DNA from: Lewinellaceae bacterium
Lineage (GTDB): Bacteria; Bacteroidota; Bacteroidia; Chitinophagales; Saprospiraceae
Length of the DNA stretch: 64,000 nucleotides
Reading direction: 5' to 3'
NCBI GenBank assembly: GCA_020636255.1
Contig: JACJYE010000004.1
Coordinates: 62,001-126,000, forward strand
Below the pieces are notes generated by a model. The model was not told the origin of the DNA, ran no database searches, and worked only from the letters and a program-made list of their open reading frames with translations. Each line of letters starts with the position of its first letter. The stretch's first letter is position 1. The position numbers were made by a program, and so were the translations under genes. Below, one piece after another: positions 26,219 through 34,796 of this stretch.

Positions 26219-26968
26219 ATGATGACCTTTGATGTTACTATTCCCGTTCTGAATGAAGAAGCGACGCTGGACAGGAATGTGCGCATTCTCCACCGCTTCC
26301 TTAAGGGACACTTCCCGGAAGAACGGCAATGGCAGATCGTCATCGCGGATAACGGGTCGACAGACCGGACGGCGGAGATCGCCGCCAGCTTGTCACAGGA
26401 GATCCGGGAGGTAGTGCTGGTGCGGGTCCCCGAAAAAGGCGTAGGCCTGGCGCTGAAGACATCGTGGGGCCAGTCGCAGGCCGATATCGTCGGGTATATG
26501 GACCTCGACCTGGCCACTGCCCTGCCCCATTTTCTGGAAGCGTACGACGCCCTGGCCGTAAAAGGCTACGACATCGCCTATGGCACAAGGCTGCACCCGA
26601 AATCAAAGGTGGTGAACCGCACGCTGAAACGCGAAGCTGCATCGCGCATTTTTAATTTGCTGCTGAAAGTGTACCTGGGCGTGCACTTTTCCGACGGCAT
26701 GTGCGGCTTCAAATTCCTGCGCCGGGAGGTTTACCCTTCACTACACAATGCCGGCGCTCAAAACAACGGCTGGTTCTTTTCCACTGAGCTCCTGGTTGCA
26801 TCCGAATGGCTGGGGCTGCAGGTATTCGAATTGCCTGTGGCCTGGACAGACGACGTGAGCAGCAGCCGGGTAGAGGTCATCCCATTGGCTAAAAAATATA
26901 TCCGGGCCATGTACGAGCTGAAAAAACGAAGGCCCCGGACAGGGAACCATGAAACCATAAAACCATGA
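26219..26968 (+). CDS. Glycosyltransferase family 2
   Basis: 249 residues, a soluble GT-A enzyme. The nucleotide-sugar site is TIPVLNEE (about 7-14) and ADNGSTD (44-50). The metal-binding DxD is D95-L-D97 in YMDLDLAT. A conserved GMCGFKFLRREVY and GWFFSTELLVASEW follow, as in polyprenyl-phosphate-sugar synthases (DPM1-like), although no membrane anchor is present. It overlaps the next gene by four bases (ATGA), heading an operon with an aldo/keto reductase and an FAD oxidoreductase, which suggests a glycan or glycolipid pathway. Confidence 0.9.
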   Translation: MMTFDVTIPVLNEEATLDRNVRILHRFLKGHFPEERQWQIVIADNGSTDRTAEIAASLSQEIREVVLVRVPEKGVGLALKTSWGQSQADIVGYMDLDLATALPHFLEAYDALAVKGYDIAYGTRLHPKSKVVNRTLKREAASRIFNLLLKVYLGVHFSDGMCGFKFLRREVYPSLHNAGAQNNGWFFSTELLVASEWLGLQVFELPVAWTDDVSSSRVEVIPLAKKYIRAMYELKKRRPRTGNHETIKP

Positions 26969-27891
26969 ACCATAAGGCTCCCTCCCTTATCCTTGGCACC
27001 GCCATGTGGGGCTGGGCTATAGCCCGCAATGATTGTTTTGCGCTGCTCAACCATTTTTACCAATGTGGCTTCCGGGAAGTAGACGGGGCAACCAACTACC
27101 CGATCAATAAAAACCCATCGGATTTCAGGCTGGCGGAAAAGATCCTGCACGAATGGATCAACGCTCACGGTGTTCAGGACCTGAAAGTCATGATGAAAGT
27201 GGGCAGCCTTAACAACCTGCGCAGCCCGGAGATCAACCTGTCCAAGAGCTTCCTGCTGATCCTGCTTGACGAGTACCGGCAGCTTTTCGGCAGCAACCTG
27301 GACACTTTTATGCCGCATTGGGACAACCGCGAAGATGAGGGCGAGCTTAGAGCAAGCCTGGAAGCCCTGGATGCCGCTCAACAGCAAGGGTTGCGCGTAG
27401 GGCTCTCGGGCATCCGGCACCCCGGGTTATACGCGAAGCTCAACCGTGAATTCGGGTTCGATTTCCGGGTACAGGCCAAGCACAACCTGCTTCAGTCCGA
27501 CATCGGGCGTTATGCCTCACTCGGAGATAAGGCTCATTTCATCGCCTATGGTATCAATGCCGGAGGGATCAAGCTGGACCCGGAAGAATACCACGATAAC
27601 AGCTCACTCCACATCAGAGGCGGAGATGCGAATAAAACACACCCCATACTCAGGCCCCTTAAGGAAGCTATCGGCACAGCTAATAAAGACAGTAGCCGCC
27701 CTCCTATCCGCAGTTTTAACCAATGCGGAATGGCCTACGCCTATTATACGCCGGGCATGGAAGGTATCCTGCTGGGCACTTCCCGGGCTGCTCAGTTACA
27801 GGATACCCTGGATTTTTACGATGCCCTTAAAACCTACGACTACAGCGATTTGTATCAAAGCCTAAAAGAGTTGCATGCAGAAGAGTCCTGA
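26965..27891 (+). CDS. Aldo/keto reductase family protein
   Basis: 308 residues forming an AKR-type barrel. The catalytic tetrad can be placed at D40 and Y45 (EVDGATNY), K78 (VMMKVG) and H118 (FMPHWDNR). Near the C terminus GILLGTSRAAQLQDTL resembles the usual NADP(H)-phosphate motif. It is a predicted NAD(P)H-dependent carbonyl or sugar oxidoreductase. It overlaps the GT2 gene by four bases and the FAD oxidoreductase gene by 17 bases, so the three are very likely coexpressed and act on one substrate. Confidence 0.85.
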   Translation: MNHKAPSLILGTAMWGWAIARNDCFALLNHFYQCGFREVDGATNYPINKNPSDFRLAEKILHEWINAHGVQDLKVMMKVGSLNNLRSPEINLSKSFLLILLDEYRQLFGSNLDTFMPHWDNREDEGELRASLEALDAAQQQGLRVGLSGIRHPGLYAKLNREFGFDFRVQAKHNLLQSDIGRYASLGDKAHFIAYGINAGGIKLDPEEYHDNSSLHIRGGDANKTHPILRPLKEAIGTANKDSSRPPIRSFNQCGMAYAYYTPGMEGILLGTSRAAQLQDTLDFYDALKTYDYSDLYQSLKELHAEES

Positions 27892-29023
27892 GCGGTATGA
27901 TTTCCTGATCGTGGGAGGTGGCATCTTCGGTATCTACGCCGCCCTGTACCTGGCGCGGCGCGGCCTGCGCATCTGCCTGGTAGAAAAAGAGCGCGAATTG
28001 CTGAAAAAAGCGTCCATTGTCAACCAGGCTCGCCTGCACAGCGGCTACCACTACCCGCGCAGCGTGGCCACCGCCCTGATGTCGGACGACAACAAAGCGC
28101 GTTTTACTACTGACCATCAGGATTTTATCAACTTCGAGTTCGAGAAATACTACGCGATAGACCGTTTCGGTTCCTTTACGGACAGCCAGCAGTTCGAGCG
28201 CTTCTGTGCCTTCATAGGCATCCCCTGCAAAGCCGTTGTGGGGCACCCGCTTTTCAACTACCACCGGCTCGAAGCGCTGTATTCCACTATCGAATACGCT
28301 TTCGACCCCTACCTCATCGCCGATTACTACCGGCATCAGTTGGAGCAGGCCCGCGAACAGGTGGAGGTACGGATGTATACGCGCCTGGCCGAGGCCTGTG
28401 CCGACGGCGGAGAATGGCGCGTTGTACTTGAAGGACTGGCGTACGGCCAGCAGCAGGAAGTGCGCGCCGGCCAGGTGATCAACGCCACTTATGCGGGCAG
28501 CAACGCCATTAACCGCCTGTTTGGGCTGTCGGATATTGACCTGATGCACGAAATTTCTGAAATGGCCTTTCTCACATCGCCCCAGGTGCAGGGCATCGGG
28601 CTGACCGTGATGGACGGGCAGTTCGGGTCCATCATGCCTTATGGCCTTTCGGGCCTGCTTTCCCTGTCGTCGGTGGCCTATACCCACCACAAGGTTTCGT
28701 ATGATAATCTGCCCCGGTTCGATTGCCAGGAGCAAAACCCCGAATGCCGCCCCGATTTTACGGCCATCTGTAACGCCTGCCCAGCCAAACCCCGCTCGAA
28801 CTACCGGAAAATGCTGGGGCAGATCAGCCACTACTTCAACGAATCCGTTCAGTTCCAGTATTTTACTTCGATGTTTACCATCAAATCCAAGCTCAAAGCG
28901 AGTTACATTGATGACGGCCGGCCTACTGAGATATCCATTCTCAATGATAATCCACGATTTTATTGCATATTTGCCGGAAAGATCAACTCCATTTACGAGA
29001 TCGAAAAAGTGGTGGAGTTTTAG
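27875..29023 (+). CDS. FAD-dependent oxidoreductase (DAO-like) with Cys4 insert
   Basis: 382 residues. An N-terminal dinucleotide-binding fold is shown by FLIVGGGIFGIYAA (about 10-23) and the ribose-binding acid in CLVEKE. A conserved LHSGYHYPRS follows at about 55-63. A second nucleotide-contact strand ends in NATYAGSN. An insert at 284-302 holds four cysteines (C-x6-C-x7-C-x2-C), possibly a zinc or iron site. The substrate is unknown; similar enzymes occur in surface-polysaccharide or amino-sugar loci. A 78-bp gap separates it from the arginine deiminase gene. Confidence 0.82.
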   Translation: MQKSPERYDFLIVGGGIFGIYAALYLARRGLRICLVEKERELLKKASIVNQARLHSGYHYPRSVATALMSDDNKARFTTDHQDFINFEFEKYYAIDRFGSFTDSQQFERFCAFIGIPCKAVVGHPLFNYHRLEALYSTIEYAFDPYLIADYYRHQLEQAREQVEVRMYTRLAEACADGGEWRVVLEGLAYGQQQEVRAGQVINATYAGSNAINRLFGLSDIDLMHEISEMAFLTSPQVQGIGLTVMDGQFGSIMPYGLSGLLSLSSVAYTHHKVSYDNLPRFDCQEQNPECRPDFTAICNACPAKPRSNYRKMLGQISHYFNESVQFQYFTSMFTIKSKLKASYIDDGRPTEISILNDNPRFYCIFAGKINSIYEIEKVVEF

Positions 29024-29101
29024 CCCCAAATGGCTACCCCTGCTTCCTTTCCGGCAAGCGAGCCATGCGGCAGCCCTTATGAAATAAAGCCTTAACACTA
29101 T

Positions 29102-30370
29102 ATGGCCAGCCAGATTCATGTTTCGTCCGAAATAGGCCCTTTAAAGCGCGTGATCGTACACCGCCCTGACGAGGGGATCTCACGGATATCTCCAAAGCGC
29201 TCGGAAGAACTGCTGTTCGATGATATCGTTTACCTACCGAAAATGCAGGAGGAGCATGACGTTTTCACCAACACCCTAAGAGCATTCCTCGGCAAGAACA
29301 ACGTTCTGGAAACCGCCGAGCTCCTGGAAGAGGCTCTGGCCTACGACGAGGAGAGCAAGCTTGAGATGGTGGAAAAGATCGTCGATTATGAAGAGCTCCC
29401 CAGTTCTTACAAGCAACTGCTTTTAAGCCTGCCCAACGAAGTGCTTACCAAGGTCCTGATCACTGGTTATTATGCGGCAGAAGATTATTTCCTGTTCGAC
29501 CCTATCCCTAATTTCATCTTCACCCGGGATATCGCCGTGACGGTCAACGACCATGTCATTATCACCAAACCGGCAAAAGAGGCCCGCTTTCGGGAGAATT
29601 TCCTGACCCGCTTCATCTTTTGGGCCCACCCTATATTCCGCAAGCTGCGGGAGGAAGGCCGCATCATCAACCTCAACCGCGTCGATGAGTTCCCGCCCTC
29701 CAAACGAGGAGAAGTAGTGTCGATAGAAGGCGGAGACGCCATGGTCCTCAACGAGGACTACCTGCTCATAGGCTGCAGCGAACGCACGACTTCCTACGCC
29801 ATCAGGTCACTCAAAGAAGTGTTACTGCGCAAGGGGGTGGTAAAACACGTCGTACAGGCCAACATTCCTAACGACCGGAGTTTCATGCACATCGATACGG
29901 TCTTCACGCAGATCAACCACGACCACATCGTGGCCTATAAGCCCATCGTCCTGGATGGCCTGGGTTCTTACGTGGAGGTGTTCAGCAAGGGCGGCATGGT
30001 TCGCCAATACCCAACTGTCCAGGATTTTATCAAAAAAGAGATCAACCCCAACATGGAGTTCATACTGAGCGGCAACGGGGAATCGCCCTACCAGGAGAGG
30101 GAACAGTGGACGGACGGCTGCAACCTCGTCGCGCTCAAGCCGGGCGTCGCGCTCACATACGACCGCAACCCGATGACAGAGCAGGCTTTTGCCAAGGCAG
30201 GTTACCGCGTCGTACACGCCCGGGAACTGCTGGCAGCCTTCAACGACGGCATCCTCAAGCCTTCGGAGATCAGCAACACCATCATCATGCTGCCGTCCAA
30301 CGAACTGTCGCGGGCCAGAGGAGGTTCCCATTGCATGACCTGCCCCATTGAACGGGGGCACTATATGTAG
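29102..30370 (+). CDS. arcA: Arginine deiminase family enzyme
   Basis: 422 residues, the usual ADI length. The guanidine-modifying signatures are LKRVIVHRP at the N terminus, LLFDDIVYL, FIFTRDIA, SIEGGDAMVL, SFMHIDTVF (general-base histidine) and the nucleophile C411 in ARGGSHCMTCP. It is predicted to convert arginine to citrulline and ammonia. No ornithine transcarbamylase or carbamate kinase gene is nearby, so it is not part of a classical arc operon; citrulline or ammonia may be used otherwise, or the substrate may be a related guanidine. Confidence 0.87.
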   Translation: MASQIHVSSEIGPLKRVIVHRPDEGISRISPKRSEELLFDDIVYLPKMQEEHDVFTNTLRAFLGKNNVLETAELLEEALAYDEESKLEMVEKIVDYEELPSSYKQLLLSLPNEVLTKVLITGYYAAEDYFLFDPIPNFIFTRDIAVTVNDHVIITKPAKEARFRENFLTRFIFWAHPIFRKLREEGRIINLNRVDEFPPSKRGEVVSIEGGDAMVLNEDYLLIGCSERTTSYAIRSLKEVLLRKGVVKHVVQANIPNDRSFMHIDTVFTQINHDHIVAYKPIVLDGLGSYVEVFSKGGMVRQYPTVQDFIKKEINPNMEFILSGNGESPYQEREQWTDGCNLVALKPGVALTYDRNPMTEQAFAKAGYRVVHARELLAAFNDGILKPSEISNTIIMLPSNELSRARGGSHCMTCPIERGHYM

Positions 30371-30386
30371 AGAAAGCATAGAAAAT

Positions 30387-30803
30387 ATGTATACCCACGA
30401 ATTTCACAAAAGGGTGCGCTACGGAGAAACCGACCAGATGGGCTACCTTTATTACGGCAATTACGCCCAATATTACGAGATCGGCCGGGTGGAAATGCTC
30501 CGCTCTCTGGGCCTGACATACCGGGAGATGGAAACGGGGCACCAGATCCTGATGCCGGTGGTATCCATGCAGATACGCTATGTACGGCCGGCATACTACG
30601 ATGAGCTGATCAAAATAAGGACCACCTTACGCGAGCTTCCGGATAAATACATCGTTTTCGATATGGAGTTATTCAACGAGGCCGGCAAGCTCATCAACGG
30701 TGGGCAGGTAAAGCTGTGTTTTGTGGATGCCACGTCCCGCAAGGTGGTCAACGCTCCTGCTTTTTTGATCGACAAACTGAAACCGCATTTTGAAGAAGTT
30801 TAA
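30387..30803 (+). CDS. YbgC/4HBT-type acyl-CoA thioesterase
   Basis: A 138-residue single hot-dog domain. The catalytic aspartate is D16 in RYGETDQMGYLYYGNY, followed by the long central helix (YYEIGRVEMLRSLG) and the strand PAYYDELIKI. It hydrolyses acyl-CoA or acyl-ACP thioesters in the cytoplasm. The ATG at 30387 is chosen because it places the family N terminus correctly; an earlier ATG at 30348 would overlap the deiminase gene. It overlaps the next gene by 14 bases. Confidence 0.9.
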   Translation: MYTHEFHKRVRYGETDQMGYLYYGNYAQYYEIGRVEMLRSLGLTYREMETGHQILMPVVSMQIRYVRPAYYDELIKIRTTLRELPDKYIVFDMELFNEAGKLINGGQVKLCFVDATSRKVVNAPAFLIDKLKPHFEEV

Positions 30804-31776
30804 CCTAAAAGCGGTCACGGATTACTTCGTCAACCATCCGCTGACGAATAAAGCCATCGAATGGTCGCAGAACCATTCCATGCCGGGTTTTTTTAAGGTG
30901 CCCATTTATGATGTGCTGGTTTTCCTCTACCGCGAAACCAAGCGCTCGGACCTGTTCACCCGGGCCAATTCCGTGGCGTTCAATTACTTTCTCTCCCTTT
31001 TCCCCTCCCTGATGGCCTTTTTTACGCTCATCCCGCTTTTCAAGCGCATGCTGATACAGTACCTGCCGGAGGGCGAGAACTTCGACATATACCTGCGCAG
31101 CGAGATCCAGCGCATCATGCCCGGCGTGGCCGGCGAAAGGCTGTTTTCTTTCATTGACGATATCACGAACAACCCGCGTTTCGGGCTGCTGTCGTTCGGT
31201 TTTATCCTGGCTATCTATTTTGCTTCCAACGGCATGCTGGCCCTGATGCAAGGCTTTGAGAAATCGTACCACAGGACCTTCCGGCAACGCGGCGAGCTGA
31301 AAAAACGGCTGATCGCCATTCTGCTCACCTTCCAGATGGGCATAGTCGTCATAGCCGCCGTAATACTGATCATCCTGGGTGAATTTTTGCTCAACCTGCT
31401 CTTTGAGCTGGTGCGGCTCGACCAGTTCACGGAGGCCACGATACAGTTCCTGCGTTGGGTGGCCATCATCATGATGTTCTATTTTGGCATTGCTATCATC
31501 TACCGGTATGGCGCGGCCACCGTCAAACGCTTCAAGCTGTTTTCTCCCGGGGCCACCCTCGCCACCCTGCTTTGCATACTGTCCAGCCTGGCCTTTTCTT
31601 TTTATGTCAACGAATTCAATACCTACAACGAGTTATATGGCTCGATCGGCGCCATCATCGTGCTCATGTTGTGGATACAGATCATTTCCTTTATCCTGCT
31701 CGTCGGCTTTGAGCTCAATGCCAGCATCGCCGTCAACCGCGACCTGAAAGCGGAACGGGAGGAGAACAACGTATAG
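30790..31776 (+). CDS. YihY/BrkB family inner-membrane protein
   Basis: 328 residues with about six transmembrane helices. Family motifs are KVPIYDVLVFLYRE, RANSVAFNYFLSLFPSLMAFFTLIP and FASNGMLALMQGFEKSYHRTFRQRGELKKRL, ending LLVGFELNASIAVNRDL. The start is TTG at 30790, inside the thioesterase gene; the next ATG (30880) would cut conserved N-terminal sequence. The role of this family is unclear (it was once called RNase BN or virulence factor BrkB). It converges with the GH3 gene. Confidence 0.85.
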   Translation: MKKFNLKAVTDYFVNHPLTNKAIEWSQNHSMPGFFKVPIYDVLVFLYRETKRSDLFTRANSVAFNYFLSLFPSLMAFFTLIPLFKRMLIQYLPEGENFDIYLRSEIQRIMPGVAGERLFSFIDDITNNPRFGLLSFGFILAIYFASNGMLALMQGFEKSYHRTFRQRGELKKRLIAILLTFQMGIVVIAAVILIILGEFLLNLLFELVRLDQFTEATIQFLRWVAIIMMFYFGIAIIYRYGAATVKRFKLFSPGATLATLLCILSSLAFSFYVNEFNTYNELYGSIGAIIVLMLWIQIISFILLVGFELNASIAVNRDLKAEREENNV

Positions 31777-31801
31777 CAGGCTGTTCCCCTGCCTGGAAGG
31801 G

Positions 31802-33985
31802 TCATCGGCCAACCGACAGCCGGGCCTGCTGGTAAGGCGGTGCGCCAAGGGCCAGGCTTCGCTGCGACGGGACAGACCCTCCAATAGCTATCTCATAATC
31901 ACCTTTCGCTACTTCACGCGCTCCGTCTTCGCCGACGATCTCCAGGGTTTTTGGGCCGACATTAAAAACCACTACCCTCGATTCTCCGGCCTTAAGTGTA
32001 ATGCGCTGAAAATCCTTGAGGGCGTATTGTGGCGTTTCTACCGGGGCATTGAGGGCTGTTATGTAAAGCTGTACAACCTCATCGGCCGCTATGGCGCCGG
32101 TATTGGTGACCGTAACGGATGCCTTAATACTTTCCGCCGGGCCGGCCGATGCTTTTGACAGGGATATATTGCTATAAGCGAAGGTGGTATAACTCAGCCC
32201 GAAGCCAAAGGGGAACAGCGGTTCTTTCTTCGCATAGCGGTAGGTGCGGTTGGCCATGGCATAGTCTTCATAAGGCGGAAGGTCTTCAATGGCCATGGGG
32301 AAGGTTACAGGGAGGCGCCCGGAGGGGGTGGCTTTTCCAAAGATCACATTGCCAACGGCCATACCCCCCTGCTCTCCCGGATACCAGGCGTAGATCAGCG
32401 CGTCGGCCATCTCATAGACTTCCGGGCAGGCGACGGCGCTGCCGCCGGTAAGCACGACCACCAGTTTTTTTGCATTGGCCCTGATCTTTTTCAGGAAATC
32501 GACCTGGCTTTGCGGCAAGCCTATCTCCTCCCGGTCGCCAAAGTGGTTCGACATGATGGATTCGCCCTCTTCTCCTTCAATCAGCTGGGAGATGCCCAGG
32601 CAGGCGATCGTCACCTCACAGTCGGCAGCTACGCCAGAGAACCAGTCCTGGGGGTTCCTGTTGGGTTCGTCCAGCAACGCGCCCTGCCTGTATTTGACAG
32701 AAGTATGAGGGCTGACATTGGCGACGATGCCTTCCAGGATAGTCACCAGGCCCTCGCTCAGCCCGTAGTAATTGGCCAACAGGGCCTGAACGTGAGCGGC
32801 CGTAGGGCCCGTCACAAAAACGCTGGTTACGGAAGGGTTGAGGGGCAGGGTGTGGTTGACATTTTTTAGCAGCACCAGCGACTTTTCAGCGGCTTCCAGG
32901 CTTAGGCCCAGGTGTTCTTTTTTTCTGATCCACGAAGCGCTTATCGTATCGAAAGGCACCGTACCAGGAGGGTCGAACAACCCCAGTTTGAAGCGCGTAG
33001 GCAGCAATTCACGGAGGTTGTCGTCTATCTCGGATTCAGTAGTGAGCCCTTGTTTTACGGCGTTTACGAGTTCCGGATAGGTGCTGCCGCAATTGAGGTT
33101 GGTGCCCGCATTGAGTGCCATTGCAGCAGCTTCCGCGGGTGTGCCGGCAACTTTATGGCCCTCGTAAAAATCAACGATGGCCCAGCAATCGGACACGAAA
33201 TAGCCTTGAAAGCCCCATTTCCTACGCAATACTTCCTGCATCAGGTAAGGATGTGCGCAGCATGGGTAGCCATTCGTCCGGTTATAGGCCCCCATTACGC
33301 CCTCTACTCCTGCCTCGGTGACCAGGGCTTCGAAAGCCGGCAGGTAAGTTTCCCAAAGGTCTTTTTGACTGACGACGGCATTGAATTCATGCCTGAGCTT
33401 TTCAGGCCCGCTGTGTACGGCAAAATGTTTGGCCATGCCGGCAGCCTGCAGATAACGGGGGTTATCGCCCTGCAGCCCCTTTACAAAGGCAACGCCTATA
33501 CGCGAGGTAAGGTAGGGGTCTTCGCCATAGGTTTCCTGTCCTCTCCCCCATCTGGGGTCCCGGAATATATTGACGTTGGGCGTCCAGAAGGTCAGTCCCT
33601 GGTAGCGTTCCCGCATGTTTTGGGCCACCGACACGTTGTACTTCGCGCGGGCTTCCATGGAAATGGCCCTGCCTACGCGATAGATGAGGCTGGTATCAAA
33701 GGTGGCAGCCAGCCCAATCGCCTGCGGGAATACGGTAGCTCTGCCATTTCTGGCCACACCGTGGAGGCATTCGTTCCACCAGTTGTATTGGGGGACGCCC
33801 AGGCGGCCGATGGCCGGCGAAGCATACATCAGCTGGCTCACCTTCTCTTCGAGGCTCATGCTGGAGATCAGGTTTTCCACTCTATCGGTGATGCTCAGGC
33901 GCGGGTCCTGGAATTTGTGCTCGTATGTTTGAGCGGATGCTGCGATGCTGCCCGAAAGGGCCAGCGTCAGCCACATGTACTTCAT
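31802..33985 (-). CDS. GH3 beta-xylosidase/glucosidase-like glycosidase
   Basis: 727 residues with a signal peptide ending ASAQ. The GH3 N-terminal barrel shows GVPQYNWWNECLHGVARNG, WTPNVNIFRDPRWGRGQETYGEDP and AKHFAVHSGPE, and the nucleophile D266 in YFVSDCWAI. The middle domain has LLKNVNHTLPL and the general-acid region around EGEEGES. A C-terminal fibronectin-III-like domain (VTNTGAIAADEVVQLYI) closes it. WNECLHGVAR is typical of xylan-type GH3 enzymes, so beta-xylosidase is likely. It is probably last in the transporter-GH67-SDR-GH3 operon and periplasmic. Confidence 0.92.
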   Translation of the reverse strand: MKYMWLTLALSGSIAASAQTYEHKFQDPRLSITDRVENLISSMSLEEKVSQLMYASPAIGRLGVPQYNWWNECLHGVARNGRATVFPQAIGLAATFDTSLIYRVGRAISMEARAKYNVSVAQNMRERYQGLTFWTPNVNIFRDPRWGRGQETYGEDPYLTSRIGVAFVKGLQGDNPRYLQAAGMAKHFAVHSGPEKLRHEFNAVVSQKDLWETYLPAFEALVTEAGVEGVMGAYNRTNGYPCCAHPYLMQEVLRRKWGFQGYFVSDCWAIVDFYEGHKVAGTPAEAAAMALNAGTNLNCGSTYPELVNAVKQGLTTESEIDDNLRELLPTRFKLGLFDPPGTVPFDTISASWIRKKEHLGLSLEAAEKSLVLLKNVNHTLPLNPSVTSVFVTGPTAAHVQALLANYYGLSEGLVTILEGIVANVSPHTSVKYRQGALLDEPNRNPQDWFSGVAADCEVTIACLGISQLIEGEEGESIMSNHFGDREEIGLPQSQVDFLKKIRANAKKLVVVLTGGSAVACPEVYEMADALIYAWYPGEQGGMAVGNVIFGKATPSGRLPVTFPMAIEDLPPYEDYAMANRTYRYAKKEPLFPFGFGLSYTTFAYSNISLSKASAGPAESIKASVTVTNTGAIAADEVVQLYITALNAPVETPQYALKDFQRITLKAGESRVVVFNVGPKTLEIVGEDGAREVAKGDYEIAIGGSVPSQRSLALGAPPYQQARLSVGR

Positions 33986-34016
33986 GGTATAAATATTAGG
34001 TGATGGCCTTGCGGCA

Positions 34017-34763
34017 CTAAAATCCTATCGAATTCCCCCCATCGACCTTCAGCGTTTCGCCGGTGATGAAGGCCGCCTGTTCGGAGGCGAGAAAAAACAC
34101 GGCATTGGCGATGTCCTCCGGTTCTCCTAATTTCCCCAATGGCGTACGGCTCAGCACTTTGTTCTTGCGTTCCGGGTCGTTGTCCAGGGCATTGGATGAC
34201 ATAGGGGTCCGGATAAAGCCTGGGGCTACGCAGTTGACCCGGATGCCCAAGGGCGACAATTCGACGGCCATAGCTCTGGTCATGCCTTCCAGGGCTGCCT
34301 TGGATGCCGTATAGGAAATGACTTTGGGGATGCCATAATGAGCCGCCATTGAACTGATATGCACGATGGCCCCTTTGGCCTCCTGGCTGATCATAGCCCG
34401 GGCCACTTCTCTGGACAGGGAAAAGAGCGCGGCCTGGTTGGTCAGTACGATGGTTTCAAAATCTTCGTCCGTGACATCCAGCAAAGCCTTTTTTTGATTG
34501 ATCCCGGCGTTATTCACCAACACATCTATACTGCCGTAGTCTGCGACGAGTTGCCGTACAAAGCCAGGGATCTTATCCATCCAGTTCATGTCAAAGTGTA
34601 ACCCGGCACAGCAAGGCCCCAGTTCCTGCACTGCTCTTTCCAGCTTTTCTATATTACGCCCCGTAATGACGACGCGGTAACCTTCCTTCAAAAACCGATG
34701 CGCGACCGTAAATCCTATTCCGGATGACCCGCCGGTCACTAAGGCTACTTTGGAGTTTGACAT
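34017..34763 (-). CDS. Short-chain dehydrogenase/reductase
   Basis: A 248-residue classical SDR. The cofactor loop TGGSSGIG is at 10-17, NNAG at 84-87, catalytic S138 and Y151-x3-K155 (YTASK), then the PGFIRTPM and ITGETLKVDGG ends. The sequence resembles FabG or sugar/uronate dehydrogenases. Between GH67 and GH3 genes it may reduce a hexuronate-derived keto-sugar (fructuronate or similar), which is inference from context. 31 and 33 bases separate it from its neighbours. Confidence 0.9.
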   Translation of the reverse strand: MSNSKVALVTGGSSGIGFTVAHRFLKEGYRVVITGRNIEKLERAVQELGPCCAGLHFDMNWMDKIPGFVRQLVADYGSIDVLVNNAGINQKKALLDVTDEDFETIVLTNQAALFSLSREVARAMISQEAKGAIVHISSMAAHYGIPKVISYTASKAALEGMTRAMAVELSPLGIRVNCVAPGFIRTPMSSNALDNDPERKNKVLSRTPLGKLGEPEDIANAVFFLASEQAAFITGETLKVDGGNSIGF

Positions 34764-34796
34764 GGCTTCGATCTTGCTTTAAAGTTGATAATTCTA

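Noticed and set aside
27827..29119. 430-codon minus-strand open frame opposite the FAD oxidoreductase
   Set aside because: No recognisable motif; the plus strand encodes an intact FAD-binding enzyme over the same bases.
32912..34003. 363-codon plus-strand open frame opposite GH3
   Set aside because: Antisense to conserved GH3 catalytic sequence and without any family features.
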